From the NCBI RefSeq assembly GCF_024723735.1, contig NZ_JANQDU010000002.1, forward strand, positions 945,001-1,009,000: a stretch of DNA of 64,000 nucleotides. The letters run 5' to 3'. The DNA is from Frigidibacter sp. ROC022. Its GTDB lineage: Bacteria > Pseudomonadota > Alphaproteobacteria > Rhodobacterales > Rhodobacteraceae. Below the pieces are notes generated by a model. That model saw nothing but the letters and a program-made list of their open reading frames with translations. It searched no databases and was not told the DNA's origin. The translations under genes and the position numbers were made by a program. Positions 8,866-17,847 of the stretch are shown one piece after another; positions within the stretch are counted from its first letter, which is position 1; each line of letters begins with the position of its first letter.

Positions 8866-9711
8866 ATGATTGCGCAGACTGCATCCGGGTCGGAGATCGA
8901 CCCATCCATGGCCAGCCCGTTGAATTTCGCGGTCAGCCAGCGCGACGGCGCCACGCTGAAGATGGTGGCCGAGGCGGTCCGCAACAAGCGGGCCATGCTG
9001 GCCTTCCAGCCGGTGATGCAGGCCCGGCGCGCCGACAAGCCGGCCTTCTGGGAAGGGCTGATCCGGGTGCAGGACGGCACCGGCCGGACAATTCCCGCCA
9101 AGGATTTCATGTCCGCCGTGGAAACCCATGAACTGGGGCGCGAACTGGATTGCCTGGCGCTGGAGATGGGCCTGAACGAACTGGCCTCGGAACCCGCGCT
9201 GCGCCTTGCGATCAACATGTCGGCCCGCTCGATCGGTTATCCGCGCTGGATGGCGGTGCTGAACCGCGGCCTGGCCCTGGACCCGACGGCGGCGGAGCGG
9301 CTGATTCTGGAGATCACCGAATGTTCGGCCATGCTGATGCCCGACATCGTGCGGGTGTTCATGGACGATCTGCACATGCGCGGGGTCTGCTTTGCCCTGG
9401 ACGATTTCGGCGCCGGCTATACGGCCTTTCGCTATTTCCGGGATTTCGATTTCGACATCCTGAAGATCGACGGCCAGTTCATCCAGGGCGTCGCCGACAG
9501 TCCCGACGATCAGGTGCTGGTCCGGGCGCTGATCTCGATCGCCGAACATTTCGAGATGTTCACGGTGGCCGAGTTCGTCGAGACCGTGGAAGACGGCGAA
9601 TGGCTGACCGCCAATGGAATCGATTGCATGCAGGGCTATTGCTTCGGAGCACCGACCCTGCGTCCCTGGTGGCATCAGCAGCGCGAAAGTGCCCGGCGGC
9701 GCGCCGGCTAG
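8866..9711 (+). CDS. EAL domain cyclic-di-GMP phosphodiesterase candidate
   Basis: 281 residues that are essentially a single EAL domain. The ExLxR motif appears as EGLIR (E63), N117 lies in NMS, E149 in EIT, the DDFGAGY motif at 179-185, K200 in KID, E236 in AEFVE and Q256 in QGYCFG. The metal-binding and catalytic residues of active c-di-GMP phosphodiesterases therefore appear to be present. No sensor domain or signal peptide is seen, so it is probably a soluble cytoplasmic enzyme. The start has GAGGGGAG upstream. It is divergent from tag. Confidence 0.82.
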   Translation: MIAQTASGSEIDPSMASPLNFAVSQRDGATLKMVAEAVRNKRAMLAFQPVMQARRADKPAFWEGLIRVQDGTGRTIPAKDFMSAVETHELGRELDCLALEMGLNELASEPALRLAINMSARSIGYPRWMAVLNRGLALDPTAAERLILEITECSAMLMPDIVRVFMDDLHMRGVCFALDDFGAGYTAFRYFRDFDFDILKIDGQFIQGVADSPDDQVLVRALISIAEHFEMFTVAEFVETVEDGEWLTANGIDCMQGYCFGAPTLRPWWHQQRESARRRAG

Positions 9712-9755
9712 ACGATTATCACCGACGGGAGATTTGGCCTTCGGGGCAATGCGGG

Positions 9756-9776
9756 CGGCGCCTTTCGGCGCCGTTC
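9756..9776 (+). terminator. Stem-loop after the EAL gene
   Basis: CGGCGCC and GGCGCCG form a perfect 7-bp stem around a TTTC loop, followed by TTCTG. It lies 45 bp after the EAL stop and could end that transcript. The T-tract is short, so it may be only a structured 3' end. A second small hairpin (CGACCT, TTG, AGGTCG at 9807-9821) sits between it and phaA. Confidence 0.4.
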
Positions 9777-9940
9777 TGCCGTTCGGTTCAACCCCGCCGC
9801 AGCCTGCGACCTTTGAGGTCGTTGCATCGCTTGGACCGGCACCCTAGGGTCCGCCGCATCACGCGAGTGGATTGGGCTGTCGCCGCGTCCTTGGCGCCGC
9901 TAGTCTGGTCCCAGTTCATTTTGATGACTGGAGCACTGTC

Positions 9941-11113
9941 ATGACCAATGTCGTAATCGCCTCTGCCGCCCGCACCGCTGTCGGCTCGTTCGGCGGTGCC
10001 TTCAACACCACCCCTGCCCACGCCCTGGGCGCCGCGGTGCTGCAGGAACTCGTTGCCCGCGCCGGCATCGACAAGGGTGAGGTCTCGGAAACCATCCTGG
10101 GTCAGGTTCTGACCGCGGCGCAGGGTCAGAACCCGGCCCGCCAGGCGCATATCAACGCCGGTCTGCCGCAGGAAAGCGCCGCCTGGACCATCAACCAGGT
10201 CTGCGGTTCCGGCCTGCGGGCGGTGGCCCTGGGCGCGCAGCACATCATGCTGGGCGATGCCGAGATCGTGGCCGCCGGCGGTCAGGAGAACATGTCGATG
10301 TCGGTCCACGCGCAGAACCTGCGCAATGGCCACAAGATGGGCGACCTCAGCTTCATCGACACGATGATCCGGGACGGTCTTTGGGATGCGTTCAACGGCT
10401 ATCACATGGGTCAGACGGCCGAGAATGTTGCCGAGAAATGGCAGATCAGCCGCGAGCAGCAGGACCAGTTTGCGCTGGAAAGCCAGAACAAGGCCGAGGC
10501 GGCGCAGAAGGCCGGCAAGTTCGCCGACGAAATCGTCGCCTTCACGGTCAAGACCCGCAAGGGTGAAACCGTCGTCGATCAGGACGAATACATCCGCCAC
10601 GGTGCCACCATCGAGGCGATGCAGAAGCTGCGCCCGGCCTTCGTCAAGGACGGCACCGTCACCGCCGGCAATGCCAGCGGCATCAACGACGGCGCGGCGG
10701 GCGTGATCCTGATGTCGGACAAGGAAGCCGAGAAGCGGGGAATCACGCCGCTAGCGCGGATCGCCGGCTATGCGACCGCCGGCGTCGATCCGTCGATCAT
10801 GGGTGTCGGTCCGATCCATGCCAGCCGCAAGGCGCTGGCCAAGGCCGGCTGGAAGGTGGAGGATCTCGATCTGATCGAAGCCAACGAGGCCTTTGCCGCC
10901 CAGGCCTGCGCGGTCAACAAGGACATGGGTTGGGACCCGGCGATCGTCAACGTCAATGGCGGGGCAATCGCCATCGGCCACCCGATCGGGGCCAGCGGCG
11001 CCCGGATTCTGAACACCCTGCTGTTCGAAATGCAGCGCCGCGACGCCAAGAAGGGCCTGGCGACGCTCTGCATCGGCGGTGGCATGGGCGTGGCGCTCTG
11101 CGTCGAGCGCTGA
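9941..11113 (+). CDS. phaA: Acetyl-CoA acetyltransferase (beta-ketothiolase)
   Basis: Condenses two acetyl-CoA to acetoacetyl-CoA for polyhydroxybutyrate synthesis. 390 residues. The nucleophilic cysteine is C88 in NQVCGSG; the C-terminal active-site elements are GHPIGASG and the second cysteine C377 in LCIGGGMG. The following gene encodes acetoacetyl-CoA reductase, so the pair forms the classic phaAB module; no PHB synthase is in the window. ATG at 9941 gives the standard N terminus [15 protein letters not shown]. The 230 bp upstream hold two hairpins but no gene. Confidence 0.95.
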   Translation: MTNVVIASAARTAVGSFGGAFNTTPAHALGAAVLQELVARAGIDKGEVSETILGQVLTAAQGQNPARQAHINAGLPQESAAWTINQVCGSGLRAVALGAQHIMLGDAEIVAAGGQENMSMSVHAQNLRNGHKMGDLSFIDTMIRDGLWDAFNGYHMGQTAENVAEKWQISREQQDQFALESQNKAEAAQKAGKFADEIVAFTVKTRKGETVVDQDEYIRHGATIEAMQKLRPAFVKDGTVTAGNASGINDGAAGVILMSDKEAEKRGITPLARIAGYATAGVDPSIMGVGPIHASRKALAKAGWKVEDLDLIEANEAFAAQACAVNKDMGWDPAIVNVNGGAIAIGHPIGASGARILNTLLFEMQRRDAKKGLATLCIGGGMGVALCVER

Positions 11114-11135
11114 CATCGGAAAGCCTGGGCTGAGC

Positions 11136-11175
11136 GCGCAATAATATTGCGCACTCGCTCTGTATTAGGTAATCA
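11136..11175 (+). promoter_or_regulatory. Putative phaB promoter with overlapping palindrome
   Basis: A perfect 8-1-8 palindrome (GCGCAATA, A, TATTGCGC at 11136-11152) lies in the phaA-phaB gap. Its right arm supplies TTGCGC as a -35-like hexamer, and exactly 17 bp later comes TAATCA as a -10-like hexamer (11170-11175). A regulator bound to the palindrome would block RNA polymerase. Alternatively the palindrome is an RNA hairpin of a phaAB transcript. Confidence 0.45.
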
Positions 11176-11208
11176 AGTTACATAGTGTCGAAGCACCAGG
11201 AGGACGAC

Positions 11209-11934
11209 ATGGCAAGAACTGCGCTCGTGACGGGGGGAACCAGGGGAATCGGCGCGGCGATCAGCGTTGCGCTGAAAGCCGCTGGCTATCAGGTTGCAGC
11301 GAATTACGCCGGCAATGATGAAGCCGCCGCCCAATTCACCGCCGAGACCGGGATCAAGTGCTACAAGTGGTCGGTGGCGGATTATGATGCCTGCGTCGCC
11401 GGAATCGCGAAGGTCGAGGCCGAGCTGGGCCCGGTCGAGGTGCTGGTGAACAACGCCGGGATCACCCGCGACGCGATGTTCCACAAGATGCGCCCCGAAC
11501 AATGGCGCGAGGTGATCGACACGAATCTGTCGGGCGTGTTCAACATGACCCATCCGATCTGGCCGGGGATGCGTGACCGCAAGTTCGGCCGGGTCATCAC
11601 GATCTCGTCGATCAACGGCCAGAAGGGCCAGGCCGGGCAGGCGAATTACTCGGCCTCGAAGGCGGGTGATCTGGGGCTGACCAAGGCGCTGGCGCAAGAG
11701 GGCGCGCGGGCCGGGATCACCGTCAACGCGATCTGCCCGGGTTACATCGGCACCGAGATGGTGCGGGCGATCGACGAGAAGGTGCTGAACGAGCGAATCA
11801 TTCCGCAGATCCCGGTGGGCCGCCTGGGCGAGCCCGAGGAAATCGCCCGCTGCGTTGTATTCCTGGCTTCGGACGAGGCCGGTTTCATCACCGGATCGAC
11901 GATCTCGGCCAATGGCGGGCAGTATTTCGTCTAG
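11209..11934 (+). CDS. phaB: Acetoacetyl-CoA reductase
   Basis: NADPH-dependent reduction of acetoacetyl-CoA to (R)-3-hydroxybutyryl-CoA. Short-chain dehydrogenase with the cofactor motif TGGTRGIG (residues 8-15), NNAG at 81-84, the catalytic serine in SSING (about 134) and the YSASK motif (Y147, K151). 241 residues, typical. A strong AGGAGG lies 6 bases before the ATG. It directly follows phaA but has its own candidate promoter in the 95-bp gap. Confidence 0.95.
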   Translation: MARTALVTGGTRGIGAAISVALKAAGYQVAANYAGNDEAAAQFTAETGIKCYKWSVADYDACVAGIAKVEAELGPVEVLVNNAGITRDAMFHKMRPEQWREVIDTNLSGVFNMTHPIWPGMRDRKFGRVITISSINGQKGQAGQANYSASKAGDLGLTKALAQEGARAGITVNAICPGYIGTEMVRAIDEKVLNERIIPQIPVGRLGEPEEIARCVVFLASDEAGFITGSTISANGGQYFV

Positions 11935-11964
11935 CCTTTTCAAGGCCGGACCAGCGCGATAGAG

Positions 11965-11991
11965 CGGGCGGCATGATGTGCCGCCCGTTTT
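11965..11991 (+). terminator. Rho-independent terminator after phaB
   Basis: Perfect 9-bp stem CGGGCGGCA / TGCCGCCCG around a TGATG loop, followed directly by TTTT. It ends one base before the ATG of the EamA gene, so the terminator occupies the space where that gene's ribosome-binding site should be. Confidence 0.8.
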
Positions 11992-11992
11992 C

Positions 11993-12871
11993 ATGAACCG
12001 CAGAACCGCCACATATCTGGGCTTTGGCGCGGTGCTGCTGTGGGCATTGCTGGCACTGTTCACGGTGGCGACGCGGCCGGTGCCGCCATTCCAGCTGAAC
12101 GCGATGAGCTTTGCCGTGGCCGGTCTGGCCGGTCTGGTCTGGTGCTGGGCGCGTGGCCGTCTGGGCGTGCTGCGCCGGGTGCCCCTGCGGGTGCTGGGCT
12201 TCGGCACGCTGGGGTTGTTTGCCTATCACGCGCTCTATTTCTCGGCCCTGCGCCTGGCGCCGCCCGCCGAGGCCAGTCTGATCGCCTATCTCTGGCCGCT
12301 GTTCATCGTTCTGTTCTCGGGGCTGCTGTTGAAGGAACCGCTGCGCCTCGGACATCTGGTCGGTGCCGTCATGGGGCTCGCCGGGGCCGGGCTGGTCATG
12401 TCGGGCGGGGTCGGGTTTTCCAGCGCCCATCTGCCCGGCTACGGTCTGGCCTTCCTCTGCGCGCTGACCTGGAGCCTCTATTCCGTGCTGTCGCGCCGTC
12501 TGGGGGCGGTGCCGACCGAGGCGGTGACGCTGTTCTGCATCGCCACCGCAATCCTGTCGGTGCCGCTGCATCTGGCAATGGAAGAGACCGCATGGCCGAC
12601 CATGGCGACGGGCTGGCTGGGTGTCGCCGGGCTGGGCCTTGGGCCGGTCGGCCTGGCCTTCTTCCTGTGGGACCTCGGCGTGAAACGCGGCGATATCAGA
12701 CTGCTTGGAACGGCAAGCTACGCCGCCCCCGTGTTGAGCACGCTGATCCTTGTGGCAACGGGTTTCACGCCCGCTTCGCCGCGGATTCTGATCTCGGTCC
12801 TGCTGATTACCGGAGGGGCACTGGTCGCGATCCGCGCCAGCGCCGCCGAGGCATCAGACGGGTCAGTTTGA
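11993..12871 (+). CDS. EamA/DMT family exporter (YddG-like)
   Basis: 292 residues, ten hydrophobic segments in the two-repeat EamA pattern, beginning MNRRTATYLGFGAVLLWALLA. Resembles the YddG aromatic amino-acid exporter branch of the drug/metabolite transporter superfamily; the real substrate cannot be told. The ATG at 11993 immediately follows the T-run of the phaB terminator, with no Shine-Dalgarno sequence outside the hairpin; a GTG at 11978 lies inside the hairpin. The 3' end overlaps the DUF465 gene on the other strand by 9 bp. Confidence 0.8.
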   Translation: MNRRTATYLGFGAVLLWALLALFTVATRPVPPFQLNAMSFAVAGLAGLVWCWARGRLGVLRRVPLRVLGFGTLGLFAYHALYFSALRLAPPAEASLIAYLWPLFIVLFSGLLLKEPLRLGHLVGAVMGLAGAGLVMSGGVGFSSAHLPGYGLAFLCALTWSLYSVLSRRLGAVPTEAVTLFCIATAILSVPLHLAMEETAWPTMATGWLGVAGLGLGPVGLAFFLWDLGVKRGDIRLLGTASYAAPVLSTLILVATGFTPASPRILISVLLITGGALVAIRASAAEASDGSV

Positions 12872-13030
12872 GAGACGCTCGATCTCTTCCTTGATCTTCA
12901 GTTTCTGCTTCTTGAGATTGGTGATTGCCAGGTCGTCAAATGCCGGGCTGCGTACCGCTTTTTCGACCTCATCCGAGAGCGCAAGGTGCTTTTTGCGAAG
13001 TTCCAGCAGATGTGCGTTGAGGCTCATCAT
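12863..13030 (-). CDS. YdcH/DUF465 family small protein
   Basis: 55 residues (54 if the second of two consecutive ATGs is used). A helical hairpin of charged residues: LLELRKKHLALSDEVE, the conserved RSPAFDD turn, then LKKQKLKIKEEIERL. GGGAGA lies upstream. DUF465 proteins are short cytoplasmic coiled-coil proteins of unknown role. It is convergent with and slightly overlaps the EamA gene. The 115 bp upstream contain no gene. Confidence 0.85.
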   Translation of the reverse strand: MMSLNAHLLELRKKHLALSDEVEKAVRSPAFDDLAITNLKKQKLKIKEEIERLSN

Positions 13031-13144
13031 TCAGTCTCCCTTCGTCAGTTGCAGTCACACTCCAACACATAATCCCTGTTGAGTCATTAACAAGAATGCA
13101 ACCGAGACGATCGGTCCGATTTCGCGCAAGATATCGCGAAACCC

Positions 13145-13900
13145 CTAGAAACCGGCCGGAAATGGCGCCGCGTTGCGAAGACAGTCGCGCGCCCAGGGGC
13201 TGAAATCGTCGCAGTCGCCGGGATGCGCCGGGTTTTCGTGGAGAATCAACCCAGAGCTGAGTCGGAATTCGGCACGGCTTCCCTTGCGATACCGAAGCAG
13301 GACCCGTTCGGGTGTGCGACCCGGGCGCGGAAGCAGCGGAATCACGGTGATGCCGGTGTCGGGCAGCGCCCGAAGGATGGCCGGAAGCCGGGTCGCCGCC
13401 TGAATCATCACCAGCCAGCCGCCCGGCCGCAGCCGCTTGACCCCGGCGCTGACCCATTCGGCCAGCGGCAGTTCCTCGGCGATCGCGGTCTCGCGCCCCG
13501 GATCGTTGGCGGGCACCCGGCTGCGGGCCGGGTAATAGGGCGGGTTGGCCAGCACATGATCGAAGCTCCGCGCCTTCAGGTCGGCCGGCAGGCGGGTGAG
13601 GTCGGCCTCGACCACCTGCAGCGGCAGCCGGTTCTCGGCGGCATTGCGGCGCGCCAGTTCGGCATAGGCGGGTTGCAGTTCGACCCCGGTCAGCGCCAGC
13701 CCCGGCACCCTGGCCCCCAGGCAGAGGCTGGCGACCCCGGCGCCCAGCCCGAGTTCCAGCACCGATTGCCCGGCGCTGGCCGGGACCGCGGCGGCCAGCA
13801 GCACCGGGTCGATGCCGGCCCGATAGCCCTGCCGCGGCTGCCAGATCGCCAACCTGCCGCCCAGAAAGGCCGAACGGTCCAGATCCGGGAGGTCGAACAT
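13145..13900 (-). CDS. TrmN6-type tRNA1(Val) adenine-N6 methyltransferase-like protein
   Basis: 251-residue SAM-dependent methyltransferase. The SAM loop is LELGLGAGVASLCL (about 48-61) and the N6-adenine motif IV is NPPY at 119-122, as in TrmN6/YfiC. The substrate assignment is by family only. ATG at 13900 shares one base with the stop of the DUF2007 gene (TGATG); a GTG one codon earlier is possible. The two genes are clearly co-translated. Confidence 0.8.
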   Translation of the reverse strand: MFDLPDLDRSAFLGGRLAIWQPRQGYRAGIDPVLLAAAVPASAGQSVLELGLGAGVASLCLGARVPGLALTGVELQPAYAELARRNAAENRLPLQVVEADLTRLPADLKARSFDHVLANPPYYPARSRVPANDPGRETAIAEELPLAEWVSAGVKRLRPGGWLVMIQAATRLPAILRALPDTGITVIPLLPRPGRTPERVLLRYRKGSRAEFRLSSGLILHENPAHPGDCDDFSPWARDCLRNAAPFPAGF

Positions 13901-14112
13901 CACTCAGGCTCGATCCCGTTGTCGCGGATCACCCGCGACGCGGCGGCATGATCCTCGTCGCGCACCATCAGGCGGCGTGGCAATATGCCCATCGAGCCGT
14001 CGAGCACGCTCATGTGGACGTCGAGATCGAAGGCCCGTATACCTTCGCCGTCCAACAGGGCGGTCGCGAAGGCGATGACGGTGGGGTCGGTGGTCCGAAG
14101 AAGTTCTTTCAT
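13900..14112 (-). CDS. DUF2007 domain protein
   Basis: 70 residues, MKELLRTTDPTVIAFATALL then a strand-turn pattern ending DHAAASRVIRDNGIEPE. DUF2007 is a small ferredoxin-like fold thought to act in signalling or protein contacts, with no defined activity. Overlaps the following methyltransferase gene and lies 39 bp from the divergent polyprenyl synthase gene, so the two promoters must overlap. Confidence 0.8.
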   Translation of the reverse strand: MKELLRTTDPTVIAFATALLDGEGIRAFDLDVHMSVLDGSMGILPRRLMVRDEDHAAASRVIRDNGIEPE

Positions 14113-14151
14113 GGCGCCGAGAGTGAGTGCCCGACGGGCAATTGTCGAGAC

Positions 14152-15156
14152 ATGGACGGCAGGGTGATGGGGCTGGACGAACAAGCACGCAAACCGCAGG
14201 ACGCGCTGGCGGCGATCCTGGCCGAGGATATGGCCGCCGTGAACACGCTGATCCGGACCCGGATGGCGTCGGAACACGCGCCGCGCATTCCCGAGGTGAC
14301 GGCGCATCTGGTCGAGGCCGGGGGCAAGCGGCTGCGGCCGATGCTGACCCTGGCGGCGGCGCGGCTCTGTGGCTACGACGGGCCCTTCCATGTCCATCTG
14401 GCCGCGACGGTCGAGTTCATCCACACCGCAACCCTGCTGCATGACGACGTGGTCGACGAAAGCGCCCAGAGGCGGGGGCGGCCGACGGCGAACCTGCTCT
14501 GGGACAACAAGTCCTCGGTCCTGACCGGCGACTACCTGTTTGCCCGTTCGTTCCAGCTGATGGTCGAGACCGGCAGCCTGCAGGTGCTGGACATCCTGGC
14601 CAACGCCTCGGCGACCATTGCCGAAGGCGAGGTGCTGCAACTGACCGCGGCGCAAAGCCTGCGCACCGACGAGACGGTCTATCTTCAGGTGATCCGCGGC
14701 AAGACGGCGGCGCTGTTTGCGGCGGCCTGCGAGGTCGGCGGGGTGATCGCCGGGGCGGCGCCCGAGGTCGTGACGGCGCTGCGCTCTTATGGTGATGCGC
14801 TGGGCGTGGCCTTCCAGATGGCTGACGATCTGCTCGACTATGGCGGATCGGACGCGCTGGGCAAGAACCGCGGCGACGATTTCCGCGAGCGCAAGGTGAC
14901 GCTGCCGGTGATCCGCGCGGCGGCGGCGGGAGAGCGCGACTTCTGGGTCCGGGTCATCGAGAAGGGCGACCAGCGCGACGACGATCTGGAACAGGCCCTG
15001 GCGCTGATGCAGCGGCACGGCGCGCTGGCGAGCAGCTCCGCCACGGCGCGGGACTGGGCGGCGAAGGCGCGTGCGGCGCTGGCGCCCCTGCCCGAAGTGC
15101 CGCTGAAAGCCGTCTTGTCGGAACTCGCCGATTATGTGGTCAGCCGGATCAACTAG
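14152..15156 (+). CDS. Polyprenyl diphosphate synthase (octa/decaprenyl type)
   Basis: Makes the long isoprenoid tail of ubiquinone by repeated addition of isopentenyl diphosphate. 334 residues. First aspartate-rich motif DDVVDE begins at residue 98 after GGKRLRP, and the second motif is DDLLDYGG. Chain length cannot be read from sequence alone. The start could be the ATG at 14152 or at 14167 (MGLDEQ); neither has a strong Shine-Dalgarno sequence. It is convergent with ispE, an isoprenoid-precursor gene, 8 bp away. Confidence 0.88.
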   Translation: MDGRVMGLDEQARKPQDALAAILAEDMAAVNTLIRTRMASEHAPRIPEVTAHLVEAGGKRLRPMLTLAAARLCGYDGPFHVHLAATVEFIHTATLLHDDVVDESAQRRGRPTANLLWDNKSSVLTGDYLFARSFQLMVETGSLQVLDILANASATIAEGEVLQLTAAQSLRTDETVYLQVIRGKTAALFAAACEVGGVIAGAAPEVVTALRSYGDALGVAFQMADDLLDYGGSDALGKNRGDDFRERKVTLPVIRAAAAGERDFWVRVIEKGDQRDDDLEQALALMQRHGALASSSATARDWAAKARAALAPLPEVPLKAVLSELADYVVSRIN

Positions 15157-15164
15157 GCCGCCCC

Positions 15165-16016
15165 TCAGCGCAAGACTGTCTCTTTCACCCACCACCCGGG
15201 ATGCAGCCCGGCCAGTGCCAGCGCCGTGCGATGTGCTGCCTCGGGCGTTTCGCAGAGCCCAAAGCAGGTCGCGCCCGAGCCGGACATGCGCGCCAGCCGC
15301 ACTTCGGGCTGCCGCGACAGGGCCGCCAGCACTGCGTCGATCGCCGGTTCCAGCCCGATCGCGGCCGGTTCCAGATCGTTGCGCTGCGCGGCCAGGAACA
15401 GGATCGCGTCTTCTGCGGTCAGGAGCGGCGGCAGGGGGTCGGGCATCGGCGGCATATCCGCGCGGGCGAGGGCTGCAAAGACGGCGGGCGTGGCGACGGC
15501 CCGGCGCGGGTTGACCAGAACCGCCGGCAGCGGCGCAAGCGCGACACGGGTCACCACCTCTCCGATTCCCTGCATCCGCGCCGCGCTCGGGGTCAGGCAG
15601 ACCGGGACATCGGCGCCCAGCCGCTCGGGCCGGTCCGGCAGGGCGGTGCCGGTCAGCTTCCGGATCGCCCGCAGCGCTGCCGCGGCGTCCGAAGAGCCGC
15701 CGCCGATTCCCGCCGCCGAAGGCAGCTGCTTGTCGAGATGGACCACGACCTGCGCGCCCATCAGCGCCGCGGCGCGCAGGATCGAGTTCGCGTCATCGGT
15801 GGGAACGCCCTGCGCCTCCGGCCCCGCGACATGCAGCACCGAGGCCGGGCCGAGTTCGACCGTCAGCCGGTCCCCGTCATCGGCGAAGGCGACCAGGGAA
15901 TCGAGCAGGTGATAGCCGTCGGCGCGGCGGCCGGTGACATGCAGCGCCAGATTGATCTTGGCGGGGGCGGTTTCGCGGACCGGGCCGCCGACCGGCGCCT
16001 CAGCCTTCCTTGGCAA
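15165..16016 (-). CDS. ispE: 4-diphosphocytidyl-2-C-methyl-D-erythritol kinase
   Basis: GHMP kinase of the non-mevalonate isoprenoid pathway. Conserved N-terminal APAKINLALHVTGRRADGYHLLDS and the ATP loop PSAAGIGGGSSDAAAAL are clear. The start is uncertain: no ATG or GTG lies close before APAKIN, and I propose the TTG at 16016, which overlaps the end of the TPR gene by 17 bp; an ATG at 16175 would add 53 unrelated residues. About 283 residues. Coupling to the upstream TPR gene would explain the missing Shine-Dalgarno sequence. Confidence 0.87.
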   Translation of the reverse strand: MPRKAEAPVGGPVRETAPAKINLALHVTGRRADGYHLLDSLVAFADDGDRLTVELGPASVLHVAGPEAQGVPTDDANSILRAAALMGAQVVVHLDKQLPSAAGIGGGSSDAAAALRAIRKLTGTALPDRPERLGADVPVCLTPSAARMQGIGEVVTRVALAPLPAVLVNPRRAVATPAVFAALARADMPPMPDPLPPLLTAEDAILFLAAQRNDLEPAAIGLEPAIDAVLAALSRQPEVRLARMSGSGATCFGLCETPEAAHRTALALAGLHPGWWVKETVLR

Positions 16017-17706
16017 GGGCAAGCGGGGCCGCGCCTTCTTCCTTGAGCACCTCGTCCAGACCGACCTCGAGCTTGCGCCGGATCCGCTTGGCATCGGCTT
16101 CCTCGGGGTCGAAGGACAGGGCCCGCGACCACTGGAACTCGGCCTCGCGCTTGCGGCCCACGGCCCAGTAGACATCGCCCAGGTGGTCGTTGATCACCGG
16201 ATCGACCGGCACCAGCTCGGCGGCCTTCTCCATCTGGACGACGGCTTCGTCGTAGCGGCCCAGGCGGTAGTAGACCCAGCCCAGCGAGTCGGTGATGTAG
16301 CCGTCGTCAGGGCGGGCGGCGACGGCGCGTTGGATCATGTCCAGCGCCTCGTCCATGTTCCGCTGCATCTCGACATAGGAATAGCCGAGATAGTTCAGAA
16401 CCTGCGGCTGATCGGGGCGCAGTTTCAGCGCGGTACGGAAGTCGGCTTCGGCGCGATCCCAGTTCTTCTCGCGCTCTTCGGCGATGCCGCGCGAGAAATA
16501 GACCACCCAATGCGACTCCTGCGGCGGGCCGTAGAGCGCGATGGCCCGGTCATAGGCGGTGGCGGCCTCGGCATAGCGCTCGCTCTTGCGCAGCGCATCG
16601 CCCAAGGTCACGAAGATCGCCGGGATCGAGTCATGCGTTTCGGACAGGCGCTGCAGCACCGCGATGGATTCCTCGACCTGCCCGTCGCGGCGCAGGGCAT
16701 CGGCGCGGCCCAACTCGGCAACATGGAAATAGGGGCTGGAGGCCGGAATCCTGTCATAGGTGGCGATCGCCAGGTCATAGCGGTGCAGCCGTTCCAGAAG
16801 GCTGGCCGACAGCAGGATGGCATCGACATGGTTCGGTTGCAGGGCTTCGGCGGTCCGGGTGAAGCCCAGGACAAAGCCGTCCGGCGTGTCGCCGTTCAGC
16901 GCGGTCGCGACCGAGAAGAAGACCTCGGCCAGCCCGTCGCGGGGATCGGTGATCACCGTCATCGGCAGCGGCTCACCGGCATCGAGCCGTGCTTTCAGCT
17001 CGGCCAGGGCCGGGTCCAGATCGGTGCCGAAGGTATCGGTCAGCAGCTTTGCCGCATCGGCATTGCGTTCGAGCTGGCTGAGGATCTCGGCCCGGGCGAT
17101 GACTCCGCGCCGGGTCAGGGTCAGCCGGTCGCTTCCGGTGCCGGCAAGGATCGCCTCGGCGCCCTCGTAGTCGCCGACCAGCGCCAGGGCCAATGCCTTG
17201 TGATACAGACCGAAGGCCCGGGTCGCGGCCTTTTCGGCCACCGCATCCATCTCGGCCAGCGCCTCTGTCGAGCGCCCGGCCCCCAGTTCGGCCCAGGCCC
17301 GGATCAGACCATCGACCAGCGGCGCGACATGGGCCGAGCCATTGTCCAGCAGGTCCAGAACGCCCTGATAGTCCTCGGCGGCGGCCAGCTGTTCGAGCCG
17401 CACGATGGCCCCGATCTGGCTGTCGGTTCCGGTGGCGGCCAGCCGCTCGGCCAGCGGCAGGGCCAGGTCGAAGCGCCCGAGCCCGACATAGGCCGCAACC
17501 GCCTCTTCCATCATCTCGGTATTGTCGGGGTCGCCGACGAGGGCGCGGGTGAAATACTCGGCAGCCTTGGCAAAGTCGCTTTCCGATGCGGCATGCATCG
17601 CGGCCAGATAGGCGCCGGCCGCCACTCCGGCAACGCCCGGGCCGCTGCCCAGGCCGGCCAGGCCGAGCGACAGGGCGAAAAGACTGCTCTTCAGGGAAAT
17701 CGTCAT
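16000..17706 (-). CDS. Exported tetratricopeptide repeat protein
   Basis: 568 residues. An N-terminal signal peptide (MTISLKSSLFALSLGLAGLG and on to about residue 30) is followed by many TPR units, for example AAEYFTRALVGDPDN near the start and a C-terminal block GYSYVEMQRNMDEALDMIQRAVAARPDD, YYRLGRYDEAVVQMEKAAEL. A protein-protein scaffold in the periplasm or on the outer membrane is likely. ATG at 17706 gives the signal peptide. Upstream of and overlapping ispE; the partner proteins are unknown. Confidence 0.82.
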   Translation of the reverse strand: MTISLKSSLFALSLGLAGLGSGPGVAGVAAGAYLAAMHAASESDFAKAAEYFTRALVGDPDNTEMMEEAVAAYVGLGRFDLALPLAERLAATGTDSQIGAIVRLEQLAAAEDYQGVLDLLDNGSAHVAPLVDGLIRAWAELGAGRSTEALAEMDAVAEKAATRAFGLYHKALALALVGDYEGAEAILAGTGSDRLTLTRRGVIARAEILSQLERNADAAKLLTDTFGTDLDPALAELKARLDAGEPLPMTVITDPRDGLAEVFFSVATALNGDTPDGFVLGFTRTAEALQPNHVDAILLSASLLERLHRYDLAIATYDRIPASSPYFHVAELGRADALRRDGQVEESIAVLQRLSETHDSIPAIFVTLGDALRKSERYAEAATAYDRAIALYGPPQESHWVVYFSRGIAEEREKNWDRAEADFRTALKLRPDQPQVLNYLGYSYVEMQRNMDEALDMIQRAVAARPDDGYITDSLGWVYYRLGRYDEAVVQMEKAAELVPVDPVINDHLGDVYWAVGRKREAEFQWSRALSFDPEEADAKRIRRKLEVGLDEVLKEEGAAPLALAKEG

Positions 17707-17847
17707 GGCCGGGGTCCGCCTCGTATCGGGTCTGGCGGCAAAGTTAGCGATCAATGCGCAAAGGCGCAATGAATCCGGCCCCGCGGAAGGCGGTGATGAC
17801 AGAGCTGTGACAGCGGAGACCCGCCCGCACAGGTCGGGCGGCCCGGG

